From Antilocapra americana (lineage: Eukaryota; Chordata; Mammalia; Artiodactyla; Antilocapridae): a stretch of 64,000 bases of DNA. Positions 1 through 11,464 of this stretch are shown one piece after another (position 1 is the stretch's first letter; the number at the start of each line of letters is the position of its first letter). The notes under the pieces are model-generated. The model searched no databases. It worked only from the letters and a program-made list of their open reading frames with translations, and was not told the DNA's origin. A program made the translations under genes and the position numbers. The stretch is from assembly GCA_007570785.1 (NCBI GenBank), contig ML661885.1, forward strand, positions 40,079,454 to 40,143,453, in the 5' to 3' direction.

Positions 1-521
1 CCTGTTGTTACTCACACAGAGAGAACAAAGCTTAGCCCACAGGTACGCCTGCCAGCTCAGAGGTAGGAGGCCTGGAGATGCCAGGGCAGTTTAATATCAG
101 TTGGAGGGATGAATAATAACAGTACAGTAGTTAAACATGTATTAGTTCAAAACAAAAGAGTGAGAAATTAAGTAGCATTGTTACAGCAGATACAACCAGA
201 CAAAATGAAATAAAATTCAGGGGAAAAATTTAAAACATAAACACAAGAGAACATTCTAATATCAAGCTAACTAGATTATTACAAAATATTTTAAGATTTC
301 CAGCAGGGCTCCTGCTTCTCTGCAAGGCAAATTAAGCAACACACTTTTAACTTTAAATTGCAACAAGCCAACTTAGATGTTGGTTAAAGCTCAGAGAATA
401 TGACTTCCTGGGCTGGGCACAGTGGTAAAAACCTCCAAGGAGAAATTATTTTCAGAGGCAGGAGCTGAAAATATAAATAAATGAAGCAAACTTACAAATC
501 AATGAAACAAGTGAACTTTAA
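1..521. other. Unique AT-rich DNA, no feature seen
   Basis: I see no coding frame, known repeat or RNA gene here. Short A-rich runs are present. The old L1 remnant begins just after it. Confidence 0.5.
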
Positions 522-1222
522 AAAATATTCTTTTCAACAAATGGTGCTAGAACAACTGGACATCCATATGTAGAAAGGTGAATCTAGACAGACTTTAACA
601 TCCTTCACAAAAGTTGGGCCATAGACCTCATTGTAAGGTATAAAACTATAAAACTCCTAGAATGTAATATAAGAGAAAACTTAGATGATTTGGGGTATAG
701 TGATGTCTTTTGTAGATATAACACCAAAGGCACAATTCATGAAATAAATAATTGACAAGCTAGATTTCATTAAAATTAAAAATAGTGGATTTTGGGGGAC
801 TCCCCTGGCAGTCCAGTGGTTAACACTCTGCTCTGCCAATGTGGGGGGCTTAGGTTCAATCCCTGGTCAAAGAACTAAAATCCCACAGTACAGCCAAAAG
901 ATTTAGAAAAAAGAGAGGGGGTGGATTTTTTGGAAACTATAGTAGTGGACACGTGTCTTCATACACTTGTCCAAACTCATAGAATGCTCAACGTCAAGAA
1001 TGAGCCCTAAGGTAAACCATGGACTTTGGGTAATAATTATGTGTCACTATAGGTTCATCAGTTGCCACAAATGTCCCATTCTGGTGGCGGATGTTGGTAA
1101 TGGGGGAGGCTAGACATGGCATGGGGGAGGAGGTATATCTCTATACCTTCCTCTTATCGTTTCTGTAAACCTAAAGAGGCTTAAAAAAATGAAACAAACA
1201 AAACTGTTTTTAAAAAAGAATG
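522..1222 (+). mobile_element. Old L1 (L1M-type) ORF2 end and 3' UTR, split by a SINE
   Basis: The first part (to about 784) reads as a degraded end of L1 ORF2, with the usual phrases about a captured strand, a basic C-terminal run and A-rich codons. The part after 930 resembles an L1M 3' UTR and ends in an A-rich tail. A CHR SINE sits between the halves. All frames are broken, so it is inactive. Subfamily assignment is from memory of L1 consensus sequences. Confidence 0.65.
794..920 (+). mobile_element. CHR-type tRNA-Glu SINE (short) with TSD
   Basis: The head has the box A-like cttccctgg/tccagtggtt segment and box B-like ggttcaatccc. The tail is short and A-rich. GTGGATTTT at 785-793 is repeated at 921-929, giving a 9-bp target-site duplication that places the insertion inside the older L1. 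Confidence 0.75.
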
Positions 1223-1829
1223 TAAAGAACTAAAATGATTAGGGCCAGGCATTCCTAGAAAACTCATTTAGCTGAAAGGGCAGGAGACGAGGACTCAAAG
1301 AATCCGTGTTCTCCAGGCCCACAGATCTGTCGGAGTCTTTGTAGCACAGCAGTACCTGCAGTTTTCTTGTTCATGTGTTCCCATGTTTATTCTCTGTCTT
1401 GTAACACTGTGCCCATAGGGATGGACTCTGTCTGCTTCTCATAGAGACCCAGCACCTTAAGCACACAGGCCAGATGCTCAACATAGATTTCTGGTGGGCT
1501 GATCTCCTTCCCCCTTCTTTGGGACACATCAGAACCTCAGTTCTGCTCACTTCCCTGCTGATTTTCTCACCCTCTACTCTCGAAGCGGAGGAGTCCTCAC
1601 TAGGTCTGAGATGTGTTGGAGGGAGGCTGCGGAGCCTTGCCCTCTATCACTGTGCCCGATTCCCCCAGATCTGGCTTTGCCAGAGTGCTTCCTTTGCCCC
1701 ATAGGCCCAAATTATTGAATTGATGAAAGGCCATCAAAGACACTTTTGCCTCTGAGCCCCTCCCTTCCTAAGGCAGTGAGTGAGCCCAGGACCACCAGGC
1801 TGAGAGGCCAGAGTCACCTGCAGCAGCGC
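1223..1829 (+). repeat. Mostly unique; weak L2 3' end at about 1330-1495
   Basis: The 1380-1490 stretch matches the typical L2 3' end pattern (gggatggactctgtct ... cccagcacctt). The rest is unique, with no gene seen. Divergence is high. Confidence 0.4.
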
Positions 1830-2760
1830 CAACCAGTAAAAAGTTCATCTGAGCCACTGATGCAAGTCACATGTCTATGTAATTTTCTATTTTCTAGTAG
1901 TCTTATTAAAAAATATTAAAAGAACATGAAAACTAATTTTATTATTACTACCCTATTTTACTTAATATATCCAAAACATTATCATATCACTATGCAATCA
2001 GTATGAAAGTTATTAATTAGATAATTTCCCTTTTATTGTACTGTCTCTGAATTTCCATGTATATTTTATGCTCACAGCACTACTGTAGGTTTGCACTAAC
2101 CACATCTTTTTTTTTTCCTAAATAATATTTTCTGTAAACTCTTATTGAAATACAACACAAATAGAAAAGGGCACAAATCTCATGTATACAACCTGATGAG
2201 TTTTCACAAGTGAACAACAACAAGCATTTTAAAGTGTTTGTTATATCTATATGTAATCCCTGAGAGGATTCCAGATAATACATTTTATTCTTGAAGAGGA
2301 CATTGGTGAAGAGGATTCCCTTTCCCCAAGGACCTTTTACTTTTTAAAAAATTTATTTATTTTAATTGGAGAATAATTACTTTACAATATTGTGATGGTT
2401 TCTGCCATACATCAACGTGAACTGGCCACAGGTATACACATGTCCCACCCCATCCTGAACCCCCCTCCCATCTCCCTCCCCACCTTATCCCTCTAGGTTG
2501 TCCCAGAGCACCTGCTTTGTGTATCCTGCTTCCTGCATCCCACTTGCACAGATCTTTTGTTTTATATATGGTAATATACATGTTTCAATGCTGTTCTCAG
2601 AAGTCTGTTCTTTACCAGTCTGTGTCTGCTTTGCTGCCCTGCATGTAGGAGTATATACAGTCTTTCTCAATTCAATATGTATGCAATTGTATAGAGTATT
2701 TGTCTTTCTCTATCTGAACCACATTTCAAGTGTTCAGTGACCACATGTGTTAGGTGGCTT
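1830..2760 (+). repeat. Ancient interspersed repeat split by L1
   Basis: The left half (about 1830-2105) and a short right half (about 2712-2760, containing caagtgttcagtgaccacat) look like consecutive parts of one old mammalian repeat that I recognise but cannot name with certainty. Minus-strand L1 sequence lies between them. Confidence 0.45.
2106..2711 (-). mobile_element. L1 3' ends, minus orientation (old fragment plus artiodactyl L1)
   Basis: The poly(T) at 2107-2116 is the poly(A) of a minus-strand element. About 2110-2260 resembles an old L1M 3' end. About 2341-2711 matches the artiodactyl L1 3' UTR, with the C-rich segment at 2443-2492 and the phrase gtaatatacatgtttcaatg. It may be two separate insertions. 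Confidence 0.65.
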
Positions 2761-3590
2761 CACAGTTTGGAGCAAGGAAAAAAACGGGGAGAAGAAAACC
2801 TCACGGTGCCCTCACGGTGGCATCTCCAGTATACATGGTGCATCCAAGGGAAGGGGATGGAAGGAGGGGATGGGTGGCAAGGGTGGGGCAGGGCGGAAGG
2901 AATTGGCCACATCCCCTGTCTTGGATCGCTTAACTACCTCTAAGACACTTGCTTCCTCGGGGTGTCTGGCAGGCTGCTTGGGCCGTGCTGGGGAGTTGGA
3001 AGCGAGGTGCCAATCCCCCTGAAAGCTCACAAAGAGTCAAGTGGAGGCCACCCCTTCCATGGTTCCACTTGGCCCTGGCCCAGGTGGTATGGAGGGCTGT
3101 CCGTGCAGAGTGGCAGGCCCATCTCCAGGCTTCTCGTGGGCTTCCCCTGTGTCTGGAGGTGTTAACAGCATTACTGCCAAATGCCAGCATCCTCGTGCTA
3201 TTCTGTCCAAGTTCCAAATAAGTGCTTTTACAGCGTCTCAGCGCCAGTTAGCCTAAAAGCGTAATTGCTCTATTGTGAAGCCCGGCCTTCCTTTAGAACT
3301 TGCCATCAAAGGTCTCCGGGGCTCCCTACCAAGTACTCGTGAGCTTCTTCCCCCTTTTTACTGGAGGCACAGCTGCCTAAGAAGCCAGCGGCTACCTATA
3401 AACAGCCGGTGAGTCAGGCAGGAAGCCAACGCCTCGCCTCCATCCGCAGGAGGCAGAAGCCCGGGAAGCCTTCCTTGTTGAGCAAGGTCACTGTCCACCT
3501 AAGGAATGTTTCACATGCTTGCAGCTCACGCTTGTAACCACCTTTTGACGGATAACCTAAAAGGGATTACGTACGGAGGATGATGAATAT
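2760..3590. promoter_or_regulatory. GC/CpG-enriched unique segment, candidate regulatory element
   Basis: This stretch is free of recognisable repeats and richer in G+C than its surroundings. About 16 CpG dinucleotides fall between about 3230 and 3590, against very few in neighbouring kilobases. An AP-1 consensus TGAGTCA is at 3410-3416. It overlaps a splice-donor-like GGTGAGT, and a TATA-like ctataaa lies just upstream at about 3396. Promoter or enhancer function is inference; no coding frame stands out. Confidence 0.3.
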
Positions 3591-3973
3591 GATCTAAGTT
3601 TTTCTTAATGAATCATGTTGATGGTTAGGATCAGTAATTCTTGAGCATCAACAAATAGCTTTTGTCTCTTCTCTAGCTGTCACTCCTAGCTGTCACTTCT
3701 GTTATGTGAGCCCTGCTTGCCTCAATCACCCTTTTTCAAATGGTCAATGAAAGTCAGACACTATGCCCTGTAGGAATGTGTGCAAACTAAGAGATAGTAA
3801 GAAGCCCTGAAGAAGGATGGAGGGGGTCTCCCTCAGAGTGGTACTTCAGTGCTTGGGCTTTGTCACAGCTGTTTTAACTGTCAGAGTTTTTTTTCCCTGA
3901 ATGCGATTTTTTTCCCTCTAAAGTTACACTTATCTACAGAAAACTGAGAAATTCTTTACTTTGTAAACATTAC
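3591..3973. other. Unique DNA, no feature seen
   Basis: No repeat or coding frame was recognised. The segment ends at the left TSD of the BovB copy. Confidence 0.5.
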
Positions 3974-4596
3974 AGAAAACTAAGATCATGGCATCTGGTC
4001 CCATCACTTCGTGGAAAATAGATGGGGAAACAGTGGCTGACTTTGTTTTTCTGGGCCCCAAAATCACTACAGATGGTGATTGTAGCCGTGAAATTAAAAG
4101 ACACTCCTTGGAAGGAAAGCAGAGGCAGTACTTTGCCAACAAAGGTCTGTGTAGTCAAGGCTATGGTTTTTCCAGTGGTCATGTATGGATGTGAGAGTTG
4201 GACTATAAAGAAAGCTGAGTGCTGAAGAATTGAGGCTTTTGAACTGTGGTGTTGGAGAAGACTCTTGAGAGTCCCTTGGACTGCAAGGAGATCCAACCAG
4301 TCCATCCTAAAGGAGATCAGTCCTGGGTGTTCATTAGAAGGACAGATTGAAGCTGAAACTCCAATACTTTGGCCATCTGATGCAAAGAGCTGACTCATTG
4401 GATAAGACCCTGATGCTGGGAAAGATTGAGGGCAGGAGAAGAAAAGGACGACAGAAGATGAGATGGTTGGATGGCATCACTGACTCAATGGCCATGGGTT
4501 TGGGTGGACTCCGGGAGTTGGTGATGGACAGGGAGGCCTGGTGTGCTATGGCTCATGGGGTCACAAAGAGTCAGACACGACTGAGCGACTGAACTG
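3974..4596 (+). mobile_element. BovB LINE 3' end, 5'-truncated, with TSD
   Basis: The element is an RTE-clade retrotransposon fragment. Translation of pieces gives the BovB C-terminal region: MASGPITSW near 3988, then [10 protein letters not shown] near 4353 and DREAWCA near 4528. The end is the diagnostic gactgagcgactgaactga. AAACATTAC at 3965-3973 recurs at 4597-4605, a 9-bp TSD. Frameshifts and an in-frame stop after the CESW motif make it dead. Confidence 0.93.
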
Positions 4597-4605
4597 AAAC
4601 ATTAC

Positions 4606-6205
4606 TTTCCCAGGTTATACCAAATTTTACTTCATATAGTCTTAAGATATTGGCGAAAATGATTCTAGTTTAGGATCCAAGCTTAGAGAACTTCCGGGAG
4701 AACACACAAAGCGGGCATTCTTTGCTGTATCGAATGTTCTTATTTTTCACTAACCTCTGGGCACGTTTACAAATATTCTTAAAGAAGGCATTCATAGCTT
4801 ATTATCTATCCAAGGGAAAAATGGAACCGAACTTGCTTTCACTAACACCTACCTTTCAAAAACATATTCACACAGTATCTTATTATGAAAAAGGAGAAGA
4901 ATGATTGCCAGTTGGCAACAGATGAGGTTTGTTTTGGAATCTAGTGTCATGGTTGTTTTGATGGAATCAGAGTTCACTGTTTTTCTTTTTATATCCTTGG
5001 GAGCATTTCTTCTTCGCTCCTACTTCAATCAACCAGAAACTCTGTGAGATCTTGACAGGTGTAAGTCTCATTATAAGGTGTAAGTCTCATTTGTGGTAGA
5101 GGAAGAAATGCCATTACTCCAAATTCTCCCTTCACAGAGAGAAGAGCTTCCCTGGGAAAGAGACCAGACATGGAGCTGGTGGCAATGTAGAAAATGGAGG
5201 GACAGAAAGTTTAGCAAAGCTAATCTTCATGGAAATGGGATCATATAATAGCGGGTGAAACAGATGACCCCACTATCCCAAAGGGTTTTGTTCCTACACA
5301 CTGGGGTAGGATTTGGGGTGGGGAAAGCAGTGTGACTCTGGAGGACTTCTAAGTGGTAATTTGCTAAGGAATTGCTGAAAGGTACTGCAACACTGAAAGG
5401 AGGAGGCAGGATTTTGAGGACTGCAGATAAGCCTGCACAGGGAAACTGTTGTTGACCATGGGGGCCCTCTGCTTCTCATTTTCTTCTTGGGGACACAGCC
5501 TCCTCCAGCCTTGGAAAACGTTTGCAAGCCCACAGCAATGCTTATTCACCAGAGAAGCCATAAAGAAGCTACCCCTTTCCAGGAAGTCTTTGACAACAGG
5601 GGGTAAGCATAGGTGAGCAAGAAGGTGTGACCAGCCCAGCCGGCTCCATCTCTGACTCACATTTTGACTATGCTTTTCTGGCTTCCCTGTGCCTCAGCTC
5701 CTCTGCCTGTCAAATGGGAGGAGGAGGACGTGAGATTGTTCGGTAAAATTCTCGGAAATCTTTTGCTGAAAGGTTCTTAAAAAGGGCAAGATAGCATAAT
5801 TACCCCTTAGCTATCCAGTGTGAGGTTGCGATAAATAGGGTCTGGAATATGGTCACAATGTCATAGGTTTGTTTACAACAATATAAATGGGGCCATATAA
5901 CAATCTATGGGAAGCTTAGCAGAATTTTTTGATAGTACATGCATTCAGGAAAACTGAGACTCAGCCCTCCCCAGGACCAAATAGCCCCTGTGCATGGGCT
6001 TTCAGCAAAGATTTTCCTTCCTCCCAGAGCTCTGCTTCTCAGTGTGACCAGCCCAAGGCAGCTGTAGAGAAAGGTGGGTTCTGGTTGATCTAGGAGGCTA
6101 GTCCAAAATCTAATTTATACTGAAGTGATGTGCAGGAAAGTGTGCACGTGTGTGCACATCTAGGCATCATCTTGCCAAATCTGAATGTACCTTTAAAAAT
6201 ACAAA
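4606..6205. other. Unique DNA; one 19-bp tandem duplication
   Basis: No gene or clear repeat was recognised. A 16-base core AGGTGTAAGTCTCATT occurs at 5057-5072 and 5076-5091 (19-bp period). Frames at 5294-5660 (-) show no recognisable domain. Confidence 0.5.
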
Positions 6206-6208
6206 AAG

Positions 6209-6440
6209 AAAGGGACTTCCCTGGTGGTCCAGTTGTTAAGGATCCACCTTGCAATGCAGGGGATGCAGGTTTGATCCCTGGTCAGGGAACTAAGATCCCA
6301 CATGCTGTATAGCAATGAAACCTCCACCGCACAACTAGAGAGTCTGTGCACCACAATGAAGTATTGCACTTGACTCAGTGAAGATCCCGTGTGCCACAAC
6401 TTAAGACCAATGCAGCTGAATTAATTAATTAAAAAAAAGT
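6209..6440 (+). mobile_element. CHR-type tRNA-Glu SINE
   Basis: The head cttccctggtggtccagt and box B-like gtttgatccctgg are followed by the CHR body with its repeated cacaact phrases and an AT-rich tail. It is diverged. The TSD is not clear. Confidence 0.85.
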
Positions 6441-7483
6441 TTTTAAATAAGTGTAAACATGTAGCCTAGATAACCCCACTAAGTCAGTTCTAGGATGATG
6501 CATGTCTCTGTGTTATAAACATGGTGGTGGCCAGCCTTTAGCTCTGCTAGACTGAAGTGGGAAGCATTGAGCACAGAAACTGTGGCATATTCTTAAAGGA
6601 TGGGTCAAGGAATCCCTTTAGTTTGGGAAGAAACAGGAGCAAAAATGTTGACTGGGGCAGCATTTCAGTAATGTTAATATCCTCCTAACCCATAAGAGAT
6701 GACTGGGGCGTGGCAGAGGGGCAGGTTCGGGAATAAACACTGAAAGGGGGTGTGTGACCCCATTGTCCGTTTTCACAGGACACTTTGATAGACGTATATG
6801 GGACTCACTGGTGCATGGGGAAGCCAAATGTTCAGCTTTAGCCAAGTAAAATGGTAAGGTTGCCATTCTACTTTGATCTGGAGTGCATAACTAAGGAAGG
6901 CACTTCTTAAAAGAGATTTAATTATGGGCATGAGCATAAGAAACATATCAGAACTCGCTCTCGCCCTCCCCCACTCCCTCAAACCTCTTATTTCCTCACA
7001 TTTTTGTTGACCTAGGTGATTAAATTTATTGTTTTAGATGCCTGGTACAGAGTAGTTGTCCAACTGATAATTCAGTGATTGAATGAAAAATAGCATTTAA
7101 ACTTTTCAGAAATAGTGAAGCAGCCTGGTGAAGGTTAAGTCCATGACTGATCAGCAGAAGGAAGGCAGGCAGTGGGGAGGGTTCTACAGAGCAGAGACTC
7201 CCATCCTGCCTGGCTTTCTGGCTCTCTTCTTTCATTTGGGCATCACTCCACCTGCCTCACCTGCCTGGAGCCTCTAACCTCTTGGAAAATGGATGTTGGT
7301 ACTACACAACTGGGGATTATCCTGGACTCTGATGCCCTGGAAGGGCCAAAGCTAAATTTCCCAAGTCACTCCTGCCTGCCTGGAGTAACAGGGGGACACT
7401 GAAGACTCAATGTCACATAGGAAGGACAGCCTGATGATATATCCCCACGTCCCTTGTAAATCCCAAGTGAACTTCCCAGACAG
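6441..7483. other. Unique DNA; possible L2/MIR tail near 7030-7090
   Basis: No coding frame is supported. The phrase gatgcctggtacagagtag with a following gaatgaa is typical of L2/MIR 3' ends but is too short to assign. Confidence 0.4.
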
Positions 7484-7566
7484 CTGAGTGAGGTGGTTTG
7501 GAGCTTGGGCTTGCATCCCGGCTCTACCACTAGCTGTGTGTTCTTGTAAGTGGGTTTAATTATTGC
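7484..7566 (+). repeat. MIR SINE fragment
   Basis: The phrases gcttgcatcccggctctaccac and agctgtgtg match the MIR core in plus orientation. It is short and old. Confidence 0.6.
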
Positions 7567-7638
7567 ACAGACCTGTATGATCAGGCCACCCAAGATGTCT
7601 ATTCTCCTGCTCTCTTATGTCCCCTACTCAATCAGGCC

Positions 7639-8016
7639 CCCTTTTTTTTTTTAATTTTATTTATTTATTTATTGCTGCACTGGGTCTTCATTGCTTTGTA
7701 TGGACTTTCTCTAGTTGCGGTGAGTGGGGTCTACTCTTCATTGCAGTACACAAGCTTTTCATTGCTATGGCTCCTCTTGTTTCTGACCACAGGCTCTAGG
7801 CACATGGGCTTCAGTGGCTATAGCACAGGCTTGATAGTTGTGGCTGTAGCACAGGCTTGATGGTTGTGGCTCTTGGACTCTAGAGCTCAGGCTCAGTAGT
7901 TGTGACACATGGGCTTAGTTGCTCCACGGCATCTGGAATCTTCCCAGACCAGGGATCAAACCCGTGTCCCCTGCCTTGGCAGGTGGATCCTTATCCACTG
8001 CACCACCAGGGAAGTC
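7639..8016 (-). mobile_element. CHR-type tRNA-Glu SINE, near full length
   Basis: It opens with T-rich/ATTT repeats (the reverse of the A-rich tail) and ends with ccaccagggaagtc (the reverse of the head). AATCAG next to gcc on the left and tcc on the right is a partial TSD (about 7629 and 8018). Confidence 0.88.
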
Positions 8017-8429
8017 TAATCAGTCCTTTCTTCACCTACACCTACTCACATGGCTGACCTTCTCTCTTAATCAGAGAGCTCCCAGCCCTAGCTAGTGATT
8101 GTTTTAATCTTTATATCAGAATGTCTGTACTACCATAGCTTATCAAAGTGGCTGTGAAGGGCATGCTCCTCTCCTGGTTTCCATGAGCCAACTGACGTCC
8201 GTTCCCCCTGTAACTGGTAACCTCCACCTTCCCCCAGAGCAAAGACTACTTCCATGGTCTGACTGCCATCCACTGCACACAGTGGACTGTCACTCCAGGA
8301 CCTTGCTTCAGACATGTAAGATCCTCTGTCCACTAAGCCACTGAGGTCCTTGTCACTGATGCTGGGCTCTTTCTTCCAGCTTGAGGCTGGGCAGATACAG
8401 GGCCTGCAGGCCTGTGGGATGCAGCCCAA
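8017..8429. other. Unique DNA, no feature seen
   Basis: The 99-residue minus frame at 8130-8429 shows no domain or splice context that I recognise. Confidence 0.45.
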
Positions 8430-8532
8430 CCAAACTTGTCAAGCTGTTGTGAGGACTAGGGAAGAAAATCCATGTAAAGCCTCTTAGTGCAATGCCTGGA
8501 ACATAGTAAGTATTCAACAATGGTTAGATTAT
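8430..8532 (+). repeat. MIR 3' part
   Basis: The pattern gttgtgaggact ... aatgcctggaacatagtaag is the MIR 3' half. Confidence 0.6.
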
Positions 8533-8589
8533 TGTATTCCATGATTCCTGCTGAATGGTCTCCTACCCATGCTTCTGAGCCTCCATCAC

Positions 8590-9150
8590 AGGCACACTGA
8601 TTCAATCACCCATTCTTTCAGTAACCATTCCTGAGGATCTATGGTTTGTTAAGCCAGGTGTTAGGCACAAACTGTAGGATACACATATGAATCTGAATCT
8701 GACCTGAGTCCTGTTTTCAGACAACTTATACTAGGAGTGACCAAAGTGTAAGAAACAGAAAGTGTCTTGAAAGAGATAGAAATAAAGTGTGATGTGGACA
8801 CTCAGAAGAGCGAACACAATGGGGACTCCCCTGGTGGTCCAGTGGTTAAGATTCCACACTCCCAATGCAGGGGGTGCAGGTTTGATCCCTGGTCGGGACC
8901 CTAAGATCCCAAAACTAAGATTTTGGGGGTGGCCAAAAAAAAAAAAAAGAAGAAGAAAGAACACAGTGGCTTCCCAGAGGGGAAAAGACTCTTCAGCTGG
9001 GCCTTGACAACTGGGCAGCTTTAGGAAATGGTTGGAGGTAGGAGTGGGGGTGAGAACATTTAGGGTAGACGGCAAGGGACGAGAATCCACAGGGTGGAGA
9101 AAGCAGCAGAAGCCGTGCTTGGCTGTCAGTGAAAATGGTTTGGAAGGGGG
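8590..9150 (+). repeat. Ancient mammalian repeat, family unassigned, split by a SINE
   Basis: The left part carries the old pattern ccaggtgttaggcac ... actaggag. The right part carries agctgggccttgacaactgg and a purine-rich run. These are consecutive pieces of one widespread old repeat whose name I cannot give with confidence. A CHR SINE lies between. Related fragments occur at 27080-27300, 54345-54600 and 56740-57560. Confidence 0.45.
8823..8958 (+). mobile_element. CHR-type SINE, short, with TSD
   Basis: The tRNA-like head is followed directly by an A-run. GAACACAATGG (8812-8822) and GAACACAGTGG (8959-8969) form an 11-bp TSD with one mismatch. Confidence 0.88.
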
Positions 9151-9454
9151 TTGGAGCCAGTTAAGGGGCACGGGCCTCATGTGTTTACTCAGCCTCCTAT
9201 CCAGAGCCTCTTCTAAGCCCCCAGGTCTGTTTTATGGGACCAGGATACAAAGACATAGGTGAGGGCATTGGGGGTAGGCACCAGAACCAATGCAGGCAAT
9301 AGACTTGCTAGTAACCTGTAGAACAAAATCAACCAGGCTAAGACTTCTTTCTCGAGAACCTCAATAAAAATGGTTCTGGTTACTATTGCTCCATCACAGG
9401 TTATCCCAAAATATAGCTACTTTTGCTCTGCCAGGGCAGGACTGGGCCATCATA
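9151..9454. other. Unique DNA, no feature seen
   Basis: No repeat or gene was recognised. The left TSD of the next SINE is at 9446-9454. Confidence 0.45.
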
Positions 9455-9762
9455 CATACAAGTGTTGTGCTCAGACTCTTTGTGACCCCATGAACTGTAG
9501 TCCTCCAGGCTCCTCTATCCATGGGATTTTTCAGGCAAGAATATTGGGGTGATTTGCCATGTCCTTCTCCATGGGATCTTCCTAACCCAGAGTTAGAACC
9601 CACATATTCTGTGGTTCTGCATTGCAGGCAGATTCTTTACCCACTGATACACTTGGGAAGCCCTCCTTTCTCCAGGGGATCTTCCAGACCCAGGGATTGA
9701 ACCTGGGTCTCTGGCATTGGAGGCAGATCCTTTACTGTCTGAGCCACCAGGGAAGCCCCTCA
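9455..9762 (-). mobile_element. Bov-tA SINE with a doubled tRNA head, TSD present
   Basis: The Bov-A body (gtgttgtgctcagactctttgtgacc) is followed by a tRNA-like head ending at about 9662. A second Bov-A/tRNA junction then leads to another complete head ending at about 9757. GCCATCATA at 9446-9454 and 9763-9771 is a 9-bp TSD that encloses the whole composite. Confidence 0.85.
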
Positions 9763-9771
9763 GCCATCATA

Positions 9772-10267
9772 ACATAATCCAAATAGCCCTCAAAGCCATA
9801 TTTATTATCATTGAGCTTTTTGGAGAAAGTTTATCAGCTGTACTCTAAAAAAACCAGTCCAGGAGCTGTGTGTAGGATGGGCTGGCAACAAAGAGAGTGG
9901 AGGCGAGAAGATGCATTGAAGGCCACTGTCAGGATCTGGTAGTAGGAGATGGAGAGGGAGTGAAAAGAGGAAAGGGTGTGTCAAGGGTTAACCAACAGGT
10001 CTGGACGCTACTTGTGCAAGGAGAACCCAGGGAGCCTGAAGCCTGCATTTCCAGATGGCTGTTCATTGTGTCCTTCACTGATAGCTAGCAACAGGAACAG
10101 CAGAAACCTGTCTTTGTATTTCCCACCAGACCCAGGGGAAGGTAGATATAAATGGATATACAGCCGTGACCCAGGACACTATGCTCTGAACTGATTCTGG
10201 GATCAGGTAATAGCCAGAAACAAAAATGAGAAAACAGACCATGCAAATGAAGGTAATTTCAAAATTT
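9772..10267. other. Unique DNA, no feature seen
   Basis: No gene or repeat was recognised. Confidence 0.45.
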
Positions 10268-10580
10268 TTCAGATCCTTTTCTTTCTTTTTAATTGAAGTG
10301 CAATTGATTTATAGTGTTGTGCTAGTTTAAGGCATGCAGCCAAGTGATTCAGTTATTTATATTCTCTTTCAGATTCTTTTCCATTATAGGTTATTACAAG
10401 ATATTGCATATACTTTGCGATACAGTAAGTCCTTGTGTATCTATTTTGTATATAGTAGCTTGCATCTGCTGACCCCAGTCTCCTAATTTATCCCTCCCCT
10501 ACTCCTTTCTCCTTTGATAACAGTAAGTTTGTTGTCTATGTCTGTGAGTCTGTTTCTGTTTTATAAATAAGCTCATCTGT
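10268..10580 (-). mobile_element. Artiodactyl L1 3' UTR fragment, minus
   Basis: The reverse of an A-rich tail (about 10277-10291) is followed by L1 3' UTR phrases: attgatttatagtgttg, cagtaagtccttgtg and tatgtctgtgagtctgttt. A related copy is at 53632-53995. Confidence 0.75.
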
Positions 10581-10865
10581 ACCCAGATTTCTCAAATGCC
10601 ATGAAAGAGGGATAGGTGGCTGCTGTCCCCACCCACACACCTGCTCTTGAGTGGCTCATGGTTCTCCTCCCAAAACAATCCACTATCTCTAACAATCCAC
10701 TATCTCTCTCTGGGTCCTCAGCCTCTTATCACACTTCTTTTATCTCCTCTCTGAAATCTCCATCAGGGAAACCACATTGGCTTTGGCAAGGCCTCAGGGA
10801 AGATGGGGAACTGGGCCGAACCTGGCTGGAGTTCTCATTGGTGGACTGAAGAATAACCATAGGCT
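10581..10865. other. Unique DNA with a short tandem duplication
   Basis: AACAATCCACTATCTCT is duplicated in tandem around 10674-10706. No coding frame is supported. Confidence 0.45.
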
Positions 10866-10876
10866 AACACATCTTA

Positions 10877-11094
10877 GTTGACTCATTGGAAAAGACCCTA
10901 ATGCTGGGAAGGATTGGGGGCAGGAGGAGAAGGGGACGACAGTAGATGAGATGGCTGAATGGCATCACCAACTCGATGGACATGGGTTTGGGTAGACTCT
11001 GGGAGTTGATGATGGACAGGGAGGCCTGGCATGCTGCGATTCATGGGCTCTCAAAGAGTTGGATACGACTGAGCGACTGAACTGAACTGAACTG
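10877..11094 (+). mobile_element. BovB 3' end fragment with 11-bp TSD
   Basis: It starts within the C-terminal coding part (gttgactcattggaaaaga) and ends in the (ctgaa)n BovB terminus. AACACATCTTA is at 10866-10876 and again at 11095-11105. Confidence 0.93.
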
Positions 11095-11269
11095 AACACA
11101 TCTTAATCTCATCAAAACAGAATCCTGTACACACTTGATCAACATCCTCCACCAGAATGGTACTCTGAGTAGATATGATAGGGGGTCCATGGGAAAGAGA
11201 ACCAGGAAAGGGGGTCCACAGGGAAGAGAACCAGGCATGACTTTCTTGACATAGGAGAAGCCATTTTGA

Positions 11270-11330
11270 TCTAAGCCGTTTTGTGATCTAAGCCATTTTG
11301 TGATCTAAGCCATTTTGTGATCTAAGCCTT
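11270..11330 (+). repeat. 17-bp tandem repeat in LTR
   Basis: The unit ATCTAAGCCATTTTGTG occurs about three times, followed by a partial fourth copy. The first copy carries a G for an A. Confidence 0.85.
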
Positions 11331-11464
11331 GCCAAAATACATGGGCCTAAATGGGTCTCAGTGATTACTGATCTTAGAGAACAAAAGAATGCAGGAACAA
11401 ATAACTGCTATTAGGCAAGAGAAGTAACAATAGTAAAAATAATGTATCAGTTGTAAAGATTTCT

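Noticed and set aside
11270..11330. CRISPR-like repeats
   Set aside because: Units are directly adjacent without spacers and lie in an LTR-like sequence of a mammalian genome.
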